Part shown: in pieces, positions 15,640 to 23,483 of the stretch
How positions within the stretch are numbered: the stretch's first letter is position 1
Layout of the letters: every line of letters starts with the position of its first letter
Origin: an uncultured Clostridia bacterium
GTDB taxonomy: Bacteria; Bacillota; Clostridia; Oscillospirales; Acutalibacteraceae
Length of the DNA: 64,000 nt
Assembly (NCBI GenBank): GCA_944384855.1
Contig: CALWUY010000050.1
Span: forward strand, 62,001 to 126,000
Direction of reading: 5' to 3'
The notes under the pieces: generated by a model
What the model was told of the DNA's origin: nothing
The model's database searches: none
The model's input: only the letters and a program-made list of their open reading frames with translations
Program-made: the position numbers and the translations under genes

Positions 15640-16410
15640 CTAAAAGGTTTTTATTCCCTTATAAATATAGTACGGTTTTGAGTAAAGGTAAGTACCGTTC
15701 TTATCTGCTTCTATAAGATTATTTATAAACTCATCATATTCTTGTTTTGTAAGCACTCCTGTGTTTTCGCCATCCACATAATCGGTATTTTCGCCCACAA
15801 GCCAACCGATGTTTTGGCTGAACTCATAACCGAACATACCTTCTTTGTATTCCGTTTCAAAAACACTATGAACACATATACTGCTTTCAAAAAAGCCGGA
15901 GTTATTAAACACTCCATAAATTCTTCTGCCCATCCATCCGTCGAGGTCTTCCATCCATCCTTGTTTTGTTACGGCATACGAGTGAATGCATTTTGTAATT
16001 AAATCTTGATTTTCGCCGTTATAAACAACACTATCAAAATCAGCGTGTACACATATTACTGTTCCGCCTGGCTTCAAAATCCTATTTATCTCACTCACGA
16101 AGGTTGCTTTATCGCTAATACATTCAAGCAAGTCTTTAGTTAATACCAAATCAAATGTATTATCAGGGAAATCGAGTTTGCCTGCACAGTTCATAATTTT
16201 AAGTTCTACAGGCGGGCTATACGGAATAACGCCAAAATTCCTATCGGTTACATCTACGCCTATCGCTTTTGTGACTTTGCCGGGAAATTCGTTTATAATT
16301 CCGTTAAGATAGCCTGCATTCCTGCACCCTAAATCCACAATGGCGGCGTTATCGGGTAGGTTTATTAGTTCATATATTGCTTCGTTAAGCGATGATTTGT
16401 TTATCTTCAT
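15640..16410 (-). CDS. Class I SAM-dependent methyltransferase, attenuator-controlled
   Basis: A 256-residue Rossmann-fold methyltransferase. Motif I is AAIVDLGCRNAGYL, motif II IGVDVTD, motif IV FDLVLTKDLLECI and post-motif ILKPGGTVICVHADFDSVVY. These fit the UbiE/COQ5-like group that methylates small molecules. The C-terminal half (WMEDLDGWMGRRIYGVFNNSG and a Tyr-rich tail) is not one I can place; it lacks the motifs of Erm, RlmA or Cfr rRNA methylases. ATG 16410 follows AAGGAG at good spacing. The 170-base leader carries a 10-codon ORF and alternative hairpins like those of antibiotic-induced resistance genes, so the enzyme may modify or protect against a ribosome-targeting drug. That role is inference. 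Confidence 0.8.
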   Translation of the reverse strand: MKINKSSLNEAIYELINLPDNAAIVDLGCRNAGYLNGIINEFPGKVTKAIGVDVTDRNFGVIPYSPPVELKIMNCAGKLDFPDNTFDLVLTKDLLECISDKATFVSEINRILKPGGTVICVHADFDSVVYNGENQDLITKCIHSYAVTKQGWMEDLDGWMGRRIYGVFNNSGFFESSICVHSVFETEYKEGMFGYEFSQNIGWLVGENTDYVDGENTGVLTKQEYDEFINNLIEADKNGTYLYSKPYYIYKGIKTF

Positions 16411-16425
16411 AACAATTCTCCTTAG

Positions 16426-16464
16426 AATAAAAATACTGTTGGTAGCATTTGTGCCATCAACAGT
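16426..16464 (-). terminator. Attenuator terminator before the methyltransferase
   Basis: On the minus strand ACTGTTG pairs with CAACAGT (16458-16464 with 16435-16441), followed by TATTTTTATT, ending just ahead of the gene's ribosome site. Its 5' arm and loop overlap GGCACAAA (16448-16455), which can pair instead with TTTGTGCC (16502-16509). Confidence 0.6.
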
Positions 16465-16487
16465 ACAATAAAAAGTTAAGTTTCTTT

Positions 16488-16568
16488 TCATCATTCGTTT
16501 AGGCACAAAGCGAAATAAGCCTGTACCTAAATCAGATACAAGCCTTCATGGCTTACGTCGAATGATGA
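16488..16568 (-). promoter_or_regulatory. Alternative-pairing leader (attenuator) region
   Basis: Minus strand. A 10-bp perfect pair joins codons of the leader peptide (16559-16568) to 16488-16497. A 12-bp stem with G-U pairs joins 16534-16545 to 16517-16528. An AAGCC/GGCTT hairpin covers the leader stop codon. A ribosome stalled in the leader ORF would block these helices and free TTTGTGCC for antitermination. Confidence 0.6.
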
Positions 16569-16578
16569 TAGAGAACAT
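16546..16578 (-). CDS. Leader peptide of ten codons
   Basis: The ORF MFSIIIRRKP-stop starts at ATG 16578 with GGAGG eight bases upstream and a near-consensus promoter just before it. It overlaps one arm of the long-range leader helix. Arg-Arg-Lys near the end matches the '+x+' pattern at which macrolide-bound ribosomes are known to stall, and the hydrophobic SIII recalls Erm leader peptides. A regulatory role is inferred from layout. Confidence 0.6.
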   Translation of the reverse strand: MFSIIIRRKP

Positions 16579-16606
16579 AACCTCAACCTCCAATTAGATT
16601 TATTAA

Positions 16607-16635
16607 ATAATAACCAGAAATCGCCTTATTGTCAA
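16607..16635 (-). promoter_or_regulatory. Strong promoter of the attenuated methyltransferase
   Basis: Minus strand TTGACA (16630-16635), 17 bases, TATTAT (16607-16612). Transcription should begin near 16600, about 20 bases before the leader peptide start. Confidence 0.8.
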
Positions 16636-16785
16636 GCAAAAAGCAAAAGAATTTGAATATTTCTTAAAAACGGAGAAAAAACGTATATTAAATACATTTT
16701 GTTCGGGAAATTCCGGACTGCAAAAAATATATACAATAAAACTTATATTTATCGGCATCAAAAATAAACTGAAAGGGCATTGCTT

Positions 16786-18939
16786 ATGAAACATAAAATA
16801 AAACAGATATCTCCGAATATTTTTAAAGTAACTAAATACGAAAAAAATTTACTGCCGCGCGAAAGTATATTCGTACAAGACTATACAGAAGACTTCAATG
16901 CAAATGACAATTCGGTTTTCGTGAAAGAAAACAACGGATCAATAAACTTTTTTTTAAACGGCAAACAGATTCTGTCCGAAATCGCTTCTTCCTATACCGT
17001 AAGTTTCAGCATCAAAGAAAGCGATAAGATTTACGGTCTCGGTATTCATCAAGGCAAGCCTTTTAACCGAAGAAACAATGTTTTTCAAATGCTGCAAATC
17101 AACGCAAAAACCACGGCGGTTCCGTTTTTGGTTTCTACCGGAGGATACGCTTTATTGTTCGATACCTGCGCGTATATGAGTATCGGTATAGATAAAATCT
17201 GCACTGACCGATATTCCGCAGACTTTGAAACAGATGTGCTTACGCCCGATCAAATTCATATATACGCCGATGATTCGGAGATTTTTACTTATTATGTGAT
17301 ACTCTCCGATACCATCGACGGTCAGATTGACGGATACCGTAAACTGACAGGCAAATGTTCCATGCTGCCAAAATGGGCATACGGTTTTTTTCAGAGCAGA
17401 GAGCATTATAAAACACAGGAAGAAATTCTGAACATTGCCAGAGAGTTCAGAAAACGCGATATTCCGATAGACTGTATAGTCCAAGACTGGAACTATTGGG
17501 GAGATTTGGGATGGAATGCTTTGGACTGGGACAAAAACAAATACCCGGATCCGAAAGCAATGATAGATGAAATACACAAACTGAATATGAAATTCATGAT
17601 TTCGGTGTGGCCGAGTTTCGGTCCCGGCACAGCTATATGCAAGGAGCTGGAAAAATGCGGCGGAATTTTGGAAAAAAAAGACCGCAGCGGAGAGAACTGG
17701 GGCAGAGTTCATGATCCCTTAAACCAAAAAGGGCTCGATAAAATATGGGAGTACATGTACAGGAATTTATTTTCGGCGGGCGTTGACGGCTGGTGGTTAG
17801 ATTCAACTGAACCTGCGCTTGATTCGGACAACTCGATAAACCTATTGGAATGCAGTCCCTGCGTAAAAGGCAGCAACAGCAGATATCTTAACTGTTACGG
17901 ACTCAACTGCTGCCGGAATGTATACCGCAATCAGCGTAAAACCACAAATGACAAACGTGTTTATATTTTGACGCGGAGCGGTTACGCGGGTATACAGGCT
18001 TACGGTTCATCTAACTGGACAGGCGATATAAAAGCCGACTGGACAGTATTTAAAAATCAGATATCCGCCCTTCTTAGCTGCGGAATGTCGGGAATTCCGT
18101 ATTCTACGACTGATATCGGGGCATTTTTCGCAGAATACGAAAACGGAATTGAAAACCAAGAATACCGGGAATTATATACGCGCTGGTTTTGGTTCGGCGC
18201 TTTCAGCCCGTTATTCCGCTCTCACGGGACCGGTGTGCCGAGAGAAATGTGGTTTTTCGGAGAAAGCGGAACAGAATATTACGATTCCCAGCTCAGAGCG
18301 GACAAGTTGAGATATAAACTTATGCCGTACATTTATTCCTATGCATTCAAAGTATACAGTGAAAATAAAACCTTAATGCGGGCTCTGGTCATGGATTACG
18401 CTTCGGATGAAAACGTACACTCAATCTGCGACAGCTATATGTTCGGCGACAGCCTGCTGATAAAGGCAATAACCGATTATAAATGCCGCTCATCGGATGT
18501 TTATCTTCCGAAAGGCAATCAATGGATCGACTTTTTTACCGGAGAAAGATATGACGGCGGAAATACGGTTTCGGTCGACGCTCCTATTTCACAAATACCT
18601 GTTTTTGTCAAAGCCGGAAGCATTATACCTATCTGCGAATGTGAAAACAGCACTGCACTTCAGGATGAATCCCGAATTAAGCTTTATGTTTACAGCGGCA
18701 GCGACTGCGAAACCTTTTACTACCGCGACGAAGGCGATAATTACAGCTATGAAAACGGGAATTATATAAAAATTCCATTGTATTGGAAAGAAAATGAAAA
18801 TAAGCTGATTTTAGACTGTCCAAGCGGTAATGCAGACGGATTTGATGTCAGTACGACATTTGAATTTTATCTGAATAACGACTATATATCTTCAGCTGAT
18901 TACAAAGGCGTACGAACAGAGATTTTTTTAAATAAGTAA
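16786..18939 (+). CDS. Glycoside hydrolase family 31 (alpha-glucosidase/alpha-xylosidase)
   Basis: A 717-residue cytoplasmic GH31 enzyme with no signal peptide. The N-terminal beta domain contains DKIYGLGIHQGKPFNRR, followed by the (beta/alpha)8 barrel with IDCIVQDWNYWGDLGW. The catalytic nucleophile Asp is in GVDGWWLDSTEP and the acid/base region is near YSTTDIGAFF. RSHGTGVPREMWFFG and the C-terminal beta domain follow. GH31 enzymes release terminal alpha-glucose or alpha-xylose by retention; which sugar is used is not clear from motifs. ATG 16786 follows GAAAGGG. It is a single gene, divergent from the attenuated methyltransferase, with a hairpin about 200 bases after the stop. No transporter or regulator is adjacent. 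Confidence 0.9.
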   Translation: MKHKIKQISPNIFKVTKYEKNLLPRESIFVQDYTEDFNANDNSVFVKENNGSINFFLNGKQILSEIASSYTVSFSIKESDKIYGLGIHQGKPFNRRNNVFQMLQINAKTTAVPFLVSTGGYALLFDTCAYMSIGIDKICTDRYSADFETDVLTPDQIHIYADDSEIFTYYVILSDTIDGQIDGYRKLTGKCSMLPKWAYGFFQSREHYKTQEEILNIAREFRKRDIPIDCIVQDWNYWGDLGWNALDWDKNKYPDPKAMIDEIHKLNMKFMISVWPSFGPGTAICKELEKCGGILEKKDRSGENWGRVHDPLNQKGLDKIWEYMYRNLFSAGVDGWWLDSTEPALDSDNSINLLECSPCVKGSNSRYLNCYGLNCCRNVYRNQRKTTNDKRVYILTRSGYAGIQAYGSSNWTGDIKADWTVFKNQISALLSCGMSGIPYSTTDIGAFFAEYENGIENQEYRELYTRWFWFGAFSPLFRSHGTGVPREMWFFGESGTEYYDSQLRADKLRYKLMPYIYSYAFKVYSENKTLMRALVMDYASDENVHSICDSYMFGDSLLIKAITDYKCRSSDVYLPKGNQWIDFFTGERYDGGNTVSVDAPISQIPVFVKAGSIIPICECENSTALQDESRIKLYVYSGSDCETFYYRDEGDNYSYENGNYIKIPLYWKENENKLILDCPSGNADGFDVSTTFEFYLNNDYISSADYKGVRTEIFLNK

Positions 18940-19135
18940 ATCAGATGTTATAAATTTTATTTGACTTATAATTTTCGAATTCAAAAATCAAATACAGCTT
19001 ATACCTCTGCCATGCGCGGTATAGGCAAACAGCAAACTTTATCCCTCCGTTAACGGGAAATTCAATCCTTCGCCGCACGGAGACTCAACCCGCCGCACAA
19101 AGACATAAAAGCGAAATTCCGACCGTGACAAATTA
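18940..19135. other. Gap after GH31 with no gene seen
   Basis: About 200 bases without a supported ORF, RNA or promoter. Part of a 309-base gap that ends with the hairpin at 19136 and the 3' end of the small minus gene. Confidence 0.5.
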
Positions 19136-19186
19136 AAAAGCACAGCCGTCTGAAATTATGATAAAACCGGCTGCGCTTTTTGTTTT
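19136..19186. terminator. Terminator between GH31 and the small minus gene
   Basis: AAAAAGCACAGCCG pairs with CGGCTGCGCTTTTT (one mismatch) around a long loop, with T-rich tails both ways. Confidence 0.6.
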
Positions 19187-19248
19187 TGGGAGCAGAGGCG
19201 TTCAAATCGAAAAAATCTGTATCCTTTGCCTCGTAAAAATATATGGTT

Positions 19249-19473
19249 TTAACTGTCTTTACTGTCTTTTTTAAGACTGGAATTTTTATAGACTCCTGTT
19301 GTAAACGCTTCTGCGGTATCAGGTGTTTTCTGCACCTCGTAGGTACCGTACATATTTACAAGCTCGAATACGTCCGGTGAGTCGCCTTCGTAATGGGTTA
19401 CCGAAATTTCATTTACAACGTCGTCAATGTTTTTTGCATGGCTTTTTTTATGCGATTTTCTGCTGTATTTCAT
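19249..19473 (-). CDS. Small hydrophilic protein of unknown function
   Basis: A 74-residue Lys/Ser/Asp-rich protein, basic at the start (MKYSRKSHKKSHAKN), with a short predicted strand region VVNEISVTHYEGD and VNMYGTYEV. GGGAGGAG lies at ideal distance before the ATG, which supports it as a real gene. It has no membrane segment and no cysteines. It is divergent from rarA. No family recognised. Confidence 0.55.
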   Translation of the reverse strand: MKYSRKSHKKSHAKNIDDVVNEISVTHYEGDSPDVFELVNMYGTYEVQKTPDTAEAFTTGVYKNSSLKKDSKDS

Positions 19474-19582
19474 AAAATCTCCTCCCGTTATATAGTTTGC
19501 CCGGGAAATAATCTTTTATCACCAGATGTATTATGTAAACCTAATCTGAAATTTTTTTATTTTCATTCTGTTTTTGACGTGA

Positions 19583-19611
19583 TTGACTTTTAATACGCAA
19601 ATCGGTATAAT
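19583..19611 (+). promoter_or_regulatory. Sigma-A promoter of rarA
   Basis: TTGACT (19583-19588), 17 bases, TATAAT (19606-19611). It overlaps the longest possible rarA reading frame, which confirms the later start at 19646. Confidence 0.75.
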
Positions 19612-19645
19612 AAGTACATATACAGATATGCTTGGCGGTGATATT

Positions 19646-20908
19646 ATGAGTTCTCCTTTAGCGGACAGGCTTCGTCCGACGAATATTGACGAAATCGCGG
19701 GACAGCGGCATCTTCTTACAAAAGGAAAAGTGCTGAGAAAAATAATAGAATCAGGCAACATCCCGAATCTGATTTTTTACGGACCTTCGGGCGTAGGTAA
19801 AACCACCGTCGCTAATATAATCGCCGAAAACTGCGGGAAAAAACTTTATTATCTTAATGCCACCACCGCCTCAACCTCGGATATCAAGGAAATCATAAAC
19901 AGCATAGGTACTATCGAAAGCGCCGGAGGAATACTGCTTTACCTTGACGAAATTCAGTATTTCAATAAGAAACAGCAGCAGATTTTACTTTCTTACATCG
20001 AAAACGGTGATATTACGCTTATCGCCTCGACAACCGAAAATCCCTATTTTTATGTTTACAACGCAATTTTAAGCCGTTCCACAGTCTTTGAATTCAAAAC
20101 GCTCTCAGCAGAGGACATCGCGTCGGTAGTAAGACGCGCCGTAAAGATTTTATCAGACGAAAAAGGCAAGAAAATCATAATTTCTGACAGTTTGATTAAA
20201 AAACTTTCTGCGGCAGCTGCGGGCGACGCGCGGCGTTCGCTTAATATGCTCGAATTATGTATTGTTACCTCTGAAAGCGGAGATAATATTACGGTGGATG
20301 AAACTACCGCAGAAGAAATTTTAGCTTCCAACGCCGTCCGCTACGACCGCGAGGGAGACGAACATTACGATATTATATCTGCTTATCAGAAATCCATGCG
20401 CGGTTCTGACCCGGACGCTGCGGTCTACTATCTCGGAAGGCTGTTAGCGGCAGGAGATCTTCCCAGCGCATGCAGACGGCTGCTCGTCTGCGCAAATGAG
20501 GATGTGGGGCTTGCGTACCCGCAGATAATCCCCATTGTCAAGGCGGCTGTAGATACTGCTATGATGGTAGGTCTGCCCGAAGCCAGAATCCCTCTCGCGA
20601 ACGCAGTTATTCTGGTAGCCTGCTCGCCCAAATCCAACTCAGCGTACGAAGCGATAAACACTGTTATGTCGGATATAGAAAAAGGTATCGGGGGAGATAT
20701 CCCGCGTCAGCTTCAGAACAAGCATTTTGACGGGGAAGACGCCGCCGTAAAGGGACAGAATTATAAATATCCTCATGACTATCCTATGCATTATGTAAAC
20801 CAGCAATATCTTCCCGACAATATAAAAGACAAAAAATATTATCGTTCCGGAGATAACAAAACCGAACAGAAATTCCGCGAATACTGGGACAGCATCAAAA
20901 GTAAGTAA
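19646..20908 (+). CDS. rarA: Replication-associated recombination protein A (AAA+ ATPase)
   Basis: A 420-residue member of the RarA/MgsA/WRNIP1 family, a clamp-loader-like ATPase acting at stalled forks. It begins with SPLADRLRPTNIDEIAGQRHL, then Walker A in YGPSGVGKTTVAN, Walker B in LLYLDEIQYFNKKQQQ, sensor 1 STTENPYFYV and sensor 2 in AAGDARRSLNMLE. The C-terminal tetramerisation part includes MRGSDPDAAVYYLGRLLAAG and YKYPHDYPMHYVNQQYLPD. The start is set by the promoter position and by similarity to the family N-terminus. It is followed 14 bases later by the PH-domain pair, which may be cotranscribed. Confidence 0.95.
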   Translation: MSSPLADRLRPTNIDEIAGQRHLLTKGKVLRKIIESGNIPNLIFYGPSGVGKTTVANIIAENCGKKLYYLNATTASTSDIKEIINSIGTIESAGGILLYLDEIQYFNKKQQQILLSYIENGDITLIASTTENPYFYVYNAILSRSTVFEFKTLSAEDIASVVRRAVKILSDEKGKKIIISDSLIKKLSAAAAGDARRSLNMLELCIVTSESGDNITVDETTAEEILASNAVRYDREGDEHYDIISAYQKSMRGSDPDAAVYYLGRLLAAGDLPSACRRLLVCANEDVGLAYPQIIPIVKAAVDTAMMVGLPEARIPLANAVILVACSPKSNSAYEAINTVMSDIEKGIGGDIPRQLQNKHFDGEDAAVKGQNYKYPHDYPMHYVNQQYLPDNIKDKKYYRSGDNKTEQKFREYWDSIKSK

Positions 20909-20922
20909 CACGGAGGGACCTT

Positions 20923-21369
20923 ATGAAAACCTATGCACTGCCAAAAAAAACGCTTTGGCTGTGGCGTATAAGAGCGGCGCTTGCCGCTCTGCTCCTGATT
21001 GCGATATGTTTTTTTCTGCCGATTCCGTTTGATATTATGGCTATACTATGCTGTGTTATTCTGTTTTTATTCTGCGGTGCATACTTCTGGTACCTGCCGA
21101 AATTTATATGCAGCTGCCGGATTACTGTTTTAAAGGATTCCATAATCATAAAACGCGGGGTAATAATCGAAAACACCCATATCCTGCCATTTTCACGGCT
21201 GATACACACGCTGACCGTGCAAACGCCTTTATCCAAACTGTTTTCACTTAACATGGTTCTGCTAAAAGCGGCCCGTTTCAGAATTTTTGTTCCCGAACTT
21301 TCCTCGGCCGATGCTCAAAGTCTTATATCAGAAATAAATTCGGAGGAAATTTATGAAAAGAATTTATAA
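20923..21369 (+). CDS. YdbS-like PH-domain membrane protein
   Basis: A 148-residue protein with two N-terminal membrane helices (about 15-33 and 38-56) and a bacterial PH domain (bPH2, formerly DUF304): SCRITVLKDSIIIKRGVIIENTHILPFSRLIHTLTVQTPLSK (cited in part as IIIKRGVIIENTHILP). It resembles B. subtilis YdbS. GGAGGG precedes the start. The last 17 bases overlap the next gene, the YdbT-like partner, a pairing conserved across Firmicutes. YdbST in B. subtilis are linked to membrane/envelope stress and lipid-level defence; the molecular job is not known. Confidence 0.85.
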   Translation: MKTYALPKKTLWLWRIRAALAALLLIAICFFLPIPFDIMAILCCVILFLFCGAYFWYLPKFICSCRITVLKDSIIIKRGVIIENTHILPFSRLIHTLTVQTPLSKLFSLNMVLLKAARFRIFVPELSSADAQSLISEINSEEIYEKNL

Positions 21370-22798
21370 AGCGCATCCTCTGATGATATTCAGTTTTATA
21401 AAACCTTTTTTGTTTGTGCTTATAATCCCGCTTATTACGGCTGTTCTGCGGTATTTGACCGACCGCAGACTGACTAACATTCTGGCTTTGGAAATACTTT
21501 GCTTTTCGTCAGTTCTGCTTATAGGAACAGCCCGGTTTTTAGCCTTCAGACTGATTTTGGAGGATGATATTCTCAGAATAAAATCGGGTGTTATATTTGT
21601 AAGAACCTCAGATATAAGGATTTCCCGTATTTCATCCCTTCAGACAGAGCGAAATCCGTTTGATTTGATTTTCTGTTCGGTCACCTGCCGCATCAACACA
21701 GAAGCAGGGTCGCTTAAAAAGTCCGATTTCAAGTTCAAGCTCAACCACCGCGACAGTGACGAGCTTTCCGAACTTCTTTTCAGCGACAAAACCGTTTCCC
21801 GCGCACGTTTTTCTGCCATAAGGGTTGCGATAATGGCGGCGGCGACCTCCTCGGCTGCGACCGGCATGATTGTAGGAGTTCCGGTTATCAACCGTATAGG
21901 AAAGCTTTTGGGAATAGGTCTCGAACGAATGCTGCTTGATGAAATAACCAATGTTTCCTCAAAATTTCAGAACTATTTTCCGCCTATTGTGAATACGGTG
22001 ACTTTAATAGTACTTCTTGCTTACGCGATATCTTTTTTATACTCTTTTTTAAAGCATATTAATTTCAAGCTTTCTTTCGGCGAAGACCGGCTAACTGTGC
22101 GTTCGGGGTTTTTCGTGAGGGTCAAGACCGCATTCATGCGTTCACAGGTTAACAACGTAAAAATCGAACAGACACTTATAATGCGTCTTATCAGGCGTTA
22201 TTCTATGAAGGTAAGCGTAGGGGGATTCGACGATGCCAAGAGCGTTTCTCAGGTGGTTGTGCCTTCAGCCAAAAGGAAAGCGATTTTAGAAGAATTTGCT
22301 GAATATTTCCCGTTTTTGGAGACAAAAGGCAGGAGCCTGCATCCTGACAGGCGGACAGCGATCAAAAACCGTTTCTTGCTTTGGCCCGCGGTTTATTTTC
22401 TGCTGACGCTTGCGGCCTCTGTATATTTTTGTCTGCGGTTTCCCGACTTCAACCGTCTTATACAGTTTTTAACCATTGTACTGCTTACAGTAGTACTGTG
22501 TTACGCGTTTGCCTGTCTTTATGAATACAAATACGGCTCATTGAAGCTGAATGAGAACGCATTTATGCAAAGCAACCGTTTTTTCGGTACACGGGCGCTT
22601 TACTGTCCTCTGAAAAATATCGGTCAGGTAAAAATCACGCGTTTTCCGTTGGACAGGACTCAGGGGATAAACCGTGTAAGAATAACGGTATGCAGCGAGA
22701 ATGCCGACAGCATAAGGGTGCGTTTTTTAAATCACCGGCAGACCTCAGAAGAAATAGCCAAAGCGTTCGGCATTGAAGAATACTTTAAGTGTGAATGA
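21353..22798 (+). CDS. YdbT-like protein with multiple PH domains
   Basis: A 481-residue membrane protein with three bPH2 repeats separated by paired helices. Domain 1 is around residues 60-140 (ILRIKSGVIFVRTSDIRISRI), domain 2 around 240-320 (FGEDRLTVRSGFFVRVKTAFM), and domain 3 around 395-475 (LKLNENAFMQSNRFFGTRAL). Six or more membrane segments are predicted. It overlaps the YdbS-like gene. The gene ends immediately before a 32-bp palindrome that contains a parS site and looks like its terminator. Envelope-associated function is inferred. Confidence 0.85.
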   Translation: MKRIYKAHPLMIFSFIKPFLFVLIIPLITAVLRYLTDRRLTNILALEILCFSSVLLIGTARFLAFRLILEDDILRIKSGVIFVRTSDIRISRISSLQTERNPFDLIFCSVTCRINTEAGSLKKSDFKFKLNHRDSDELSELLFSDKTVSRARFSAIRVAIMAAATSSAATGMIVGVPVINRIGKLLGIGLERMLLDEITNVSSKFQNYFPPIVNTVTLIVLLAYAISFLYSFLKHINFKLSFGEDRLTVRSGFFVRVKTAFMRSQVNNVKIEQTLIMRLIRRYSMKVSVGGFDDAKSVSQVVVPSAKRKAILEEFAEYFPFLETKGRSLHPDRRTAIKNRFLLWPAVYFLLTLAASVYFCLRFPDFNRLIQFLTIVLLTVVLCYAFACLYEYKYGSLKLNENAFMQSNRFFGTRALYCPLKNIGQVKITRFPLDRTQGINRVRITVCSENADSIRVRFLNHRQTSEEIAKAFGIEEYFKCE

Positions 22799-22821
22799 AT
22801 ATTTTACGCAAAGCGGCAGAA

Positions 22822-22858
22822 AATAGAAATGTTTCACGTGAAACATTTCTATTTTTTT
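22822..22858. terminator. Perfect 32-bp palindrome with T tail, parS embedded
   Basis: 22822-22853 is its own reverse complement over 32 bases and is followed by TTTTTTAT, giving a classical terminator for the PH-domain operon. The central 16 bases are the ParB site. Confidence 0.75.
22830..22845. other. parS: parS site 1
   Basis: TGTTTCACGTGAAACA, a perfect match to the 16-bp bacterial chromosomal parS palindrome bound by Spo0J/ParB. It lies 16 kb left of oriC and about 0.7 kb before parA. Confidence 0.95.
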
Positions 22859-22875
22859 ATTCAGGAGAAATACTT

Positions 22876-23244
22876 ATGGATATAATAATTGACTGTATCC
22901 GGGCCTTTATTACCGGGGGATTTATTTGTCTCATAGGACAAATTCTGATAGACTATACCAGATTGACTCCGGCACGGATACTTGTTGCGTTCGTGGTTTC
23001 GGGGGTAATACTTACGGCGGCGGGGATTTATGAGCCGGTCGTGGAATTCGGGGGAGCCGGAGCTACAGTGCCGCTTACAGGATTCGGGTACAGTCTTGCC
23101 AAAGGAGTGGAGGAAGCGGTTACCCAGCACGGTCTGCTGGGAGCGCTGAGCGGCGGTCTGACCGCAACCTCGGCAGGCATAGCGGCGTCGGTATTTTTCG
23201 GCTTGATAATGGCGGTTATTTTCAAGCCGGGCGACAAAACCTGA
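22876..23244 (+). CDS. Stage V sporulation protein AE-like membrane protein
   Basis: A 122-residue membrane protein with about four helices, matching SpoVAE (SpoVAEb) of the channel complex that moves dipicolinic acid into and out of the spore. Signature stretches are GQILIDYTRLTPARILV, VSGVILTAAGIYEPVVEFGGAGATVPLTGFG (given in part as GGAGATVPLTGFG) and KGVEEAVTQHGLLGAL. AGGAG precedes ATG 22876; the longer frame would run through parS. The usual neighbours spoVAC and spoVAD are missing here. It sits alone between two parS sites, so the rest of the operon must be elsewhere or lost. Confidence 0.85.
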   Translation: MDIIIDCIRAFITGGFICLIGQILIDYTRLTPARILVAFVVSGVILTAAGIYEPVVEFGGAGATVPLTGFGYSLAKGVEEAVTQHGLLGALSGGLTATSAGIAASVFFGLIMAVIFKPGDKT

Positions 23245-23301
23245 AAGGTATATAATAAATTCTTTACAATTAACCTTCCTGCTGATATAATAATTAATAG
23301 C

Positions 23302-23381
23302 GCTGAAAAACTTCAACACTGTTTCAGCCGGCCGGCAGTGCAGCGCGGCAATGTTTTATTTTAAATCTGCCGCCGCACTGC
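23302..23381. repeat. Two consecutive hairpins upstream of parA
   Basis: GCTGAAA/TTTCAGC (23302-23308 with 23322-23328), then a larger hairpin made of GCAGTGC/GCACTGC (23335-23341 with 23375-23381) and GCGGCA/TGCCGC (23345-23350 with 23368-23373). They may terminate the preceding gene or structure the parA leader. Confidence 0.5.
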
Positions 23382-23440
23382 AATATTTTGCTGCGGATCT
23401 GCCGTCCGGGCAGTGCAGCAATACGCCGATATATCAAAAA

Positions 23441-23456
23441 TGTTTCACGTGAAACA
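23441..23456. other. parS: parS site 2
   Basis: Second exact copy of TGTTTCACGTGAAACA, 28 bases before the parA start. The position allows ParB binding to influence parAB transcription. Confidence 0.95.
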
Positions 23457-23483
23457 TTCATTTTACAGCGGGAGTTTACATAT

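Noticed and set aside
15640-16410. rRNA methylase of Erm or RlmA type
   Set aside because: Neither the Erm NIPY-type motif nor the RlmA zinc finger is present; only a general class I fold can be supported.
22795-22875. N-terminal extension of the SpoVAE-like protein
   Set aside because: The extension would be translated across parS and the terminator; AGGAG lies before ATG 22876.
23388-23483. Longer parA start
   Set aside because: It would encode parS as protein and lacks a ribosome site; GGGAG precedes 23484.
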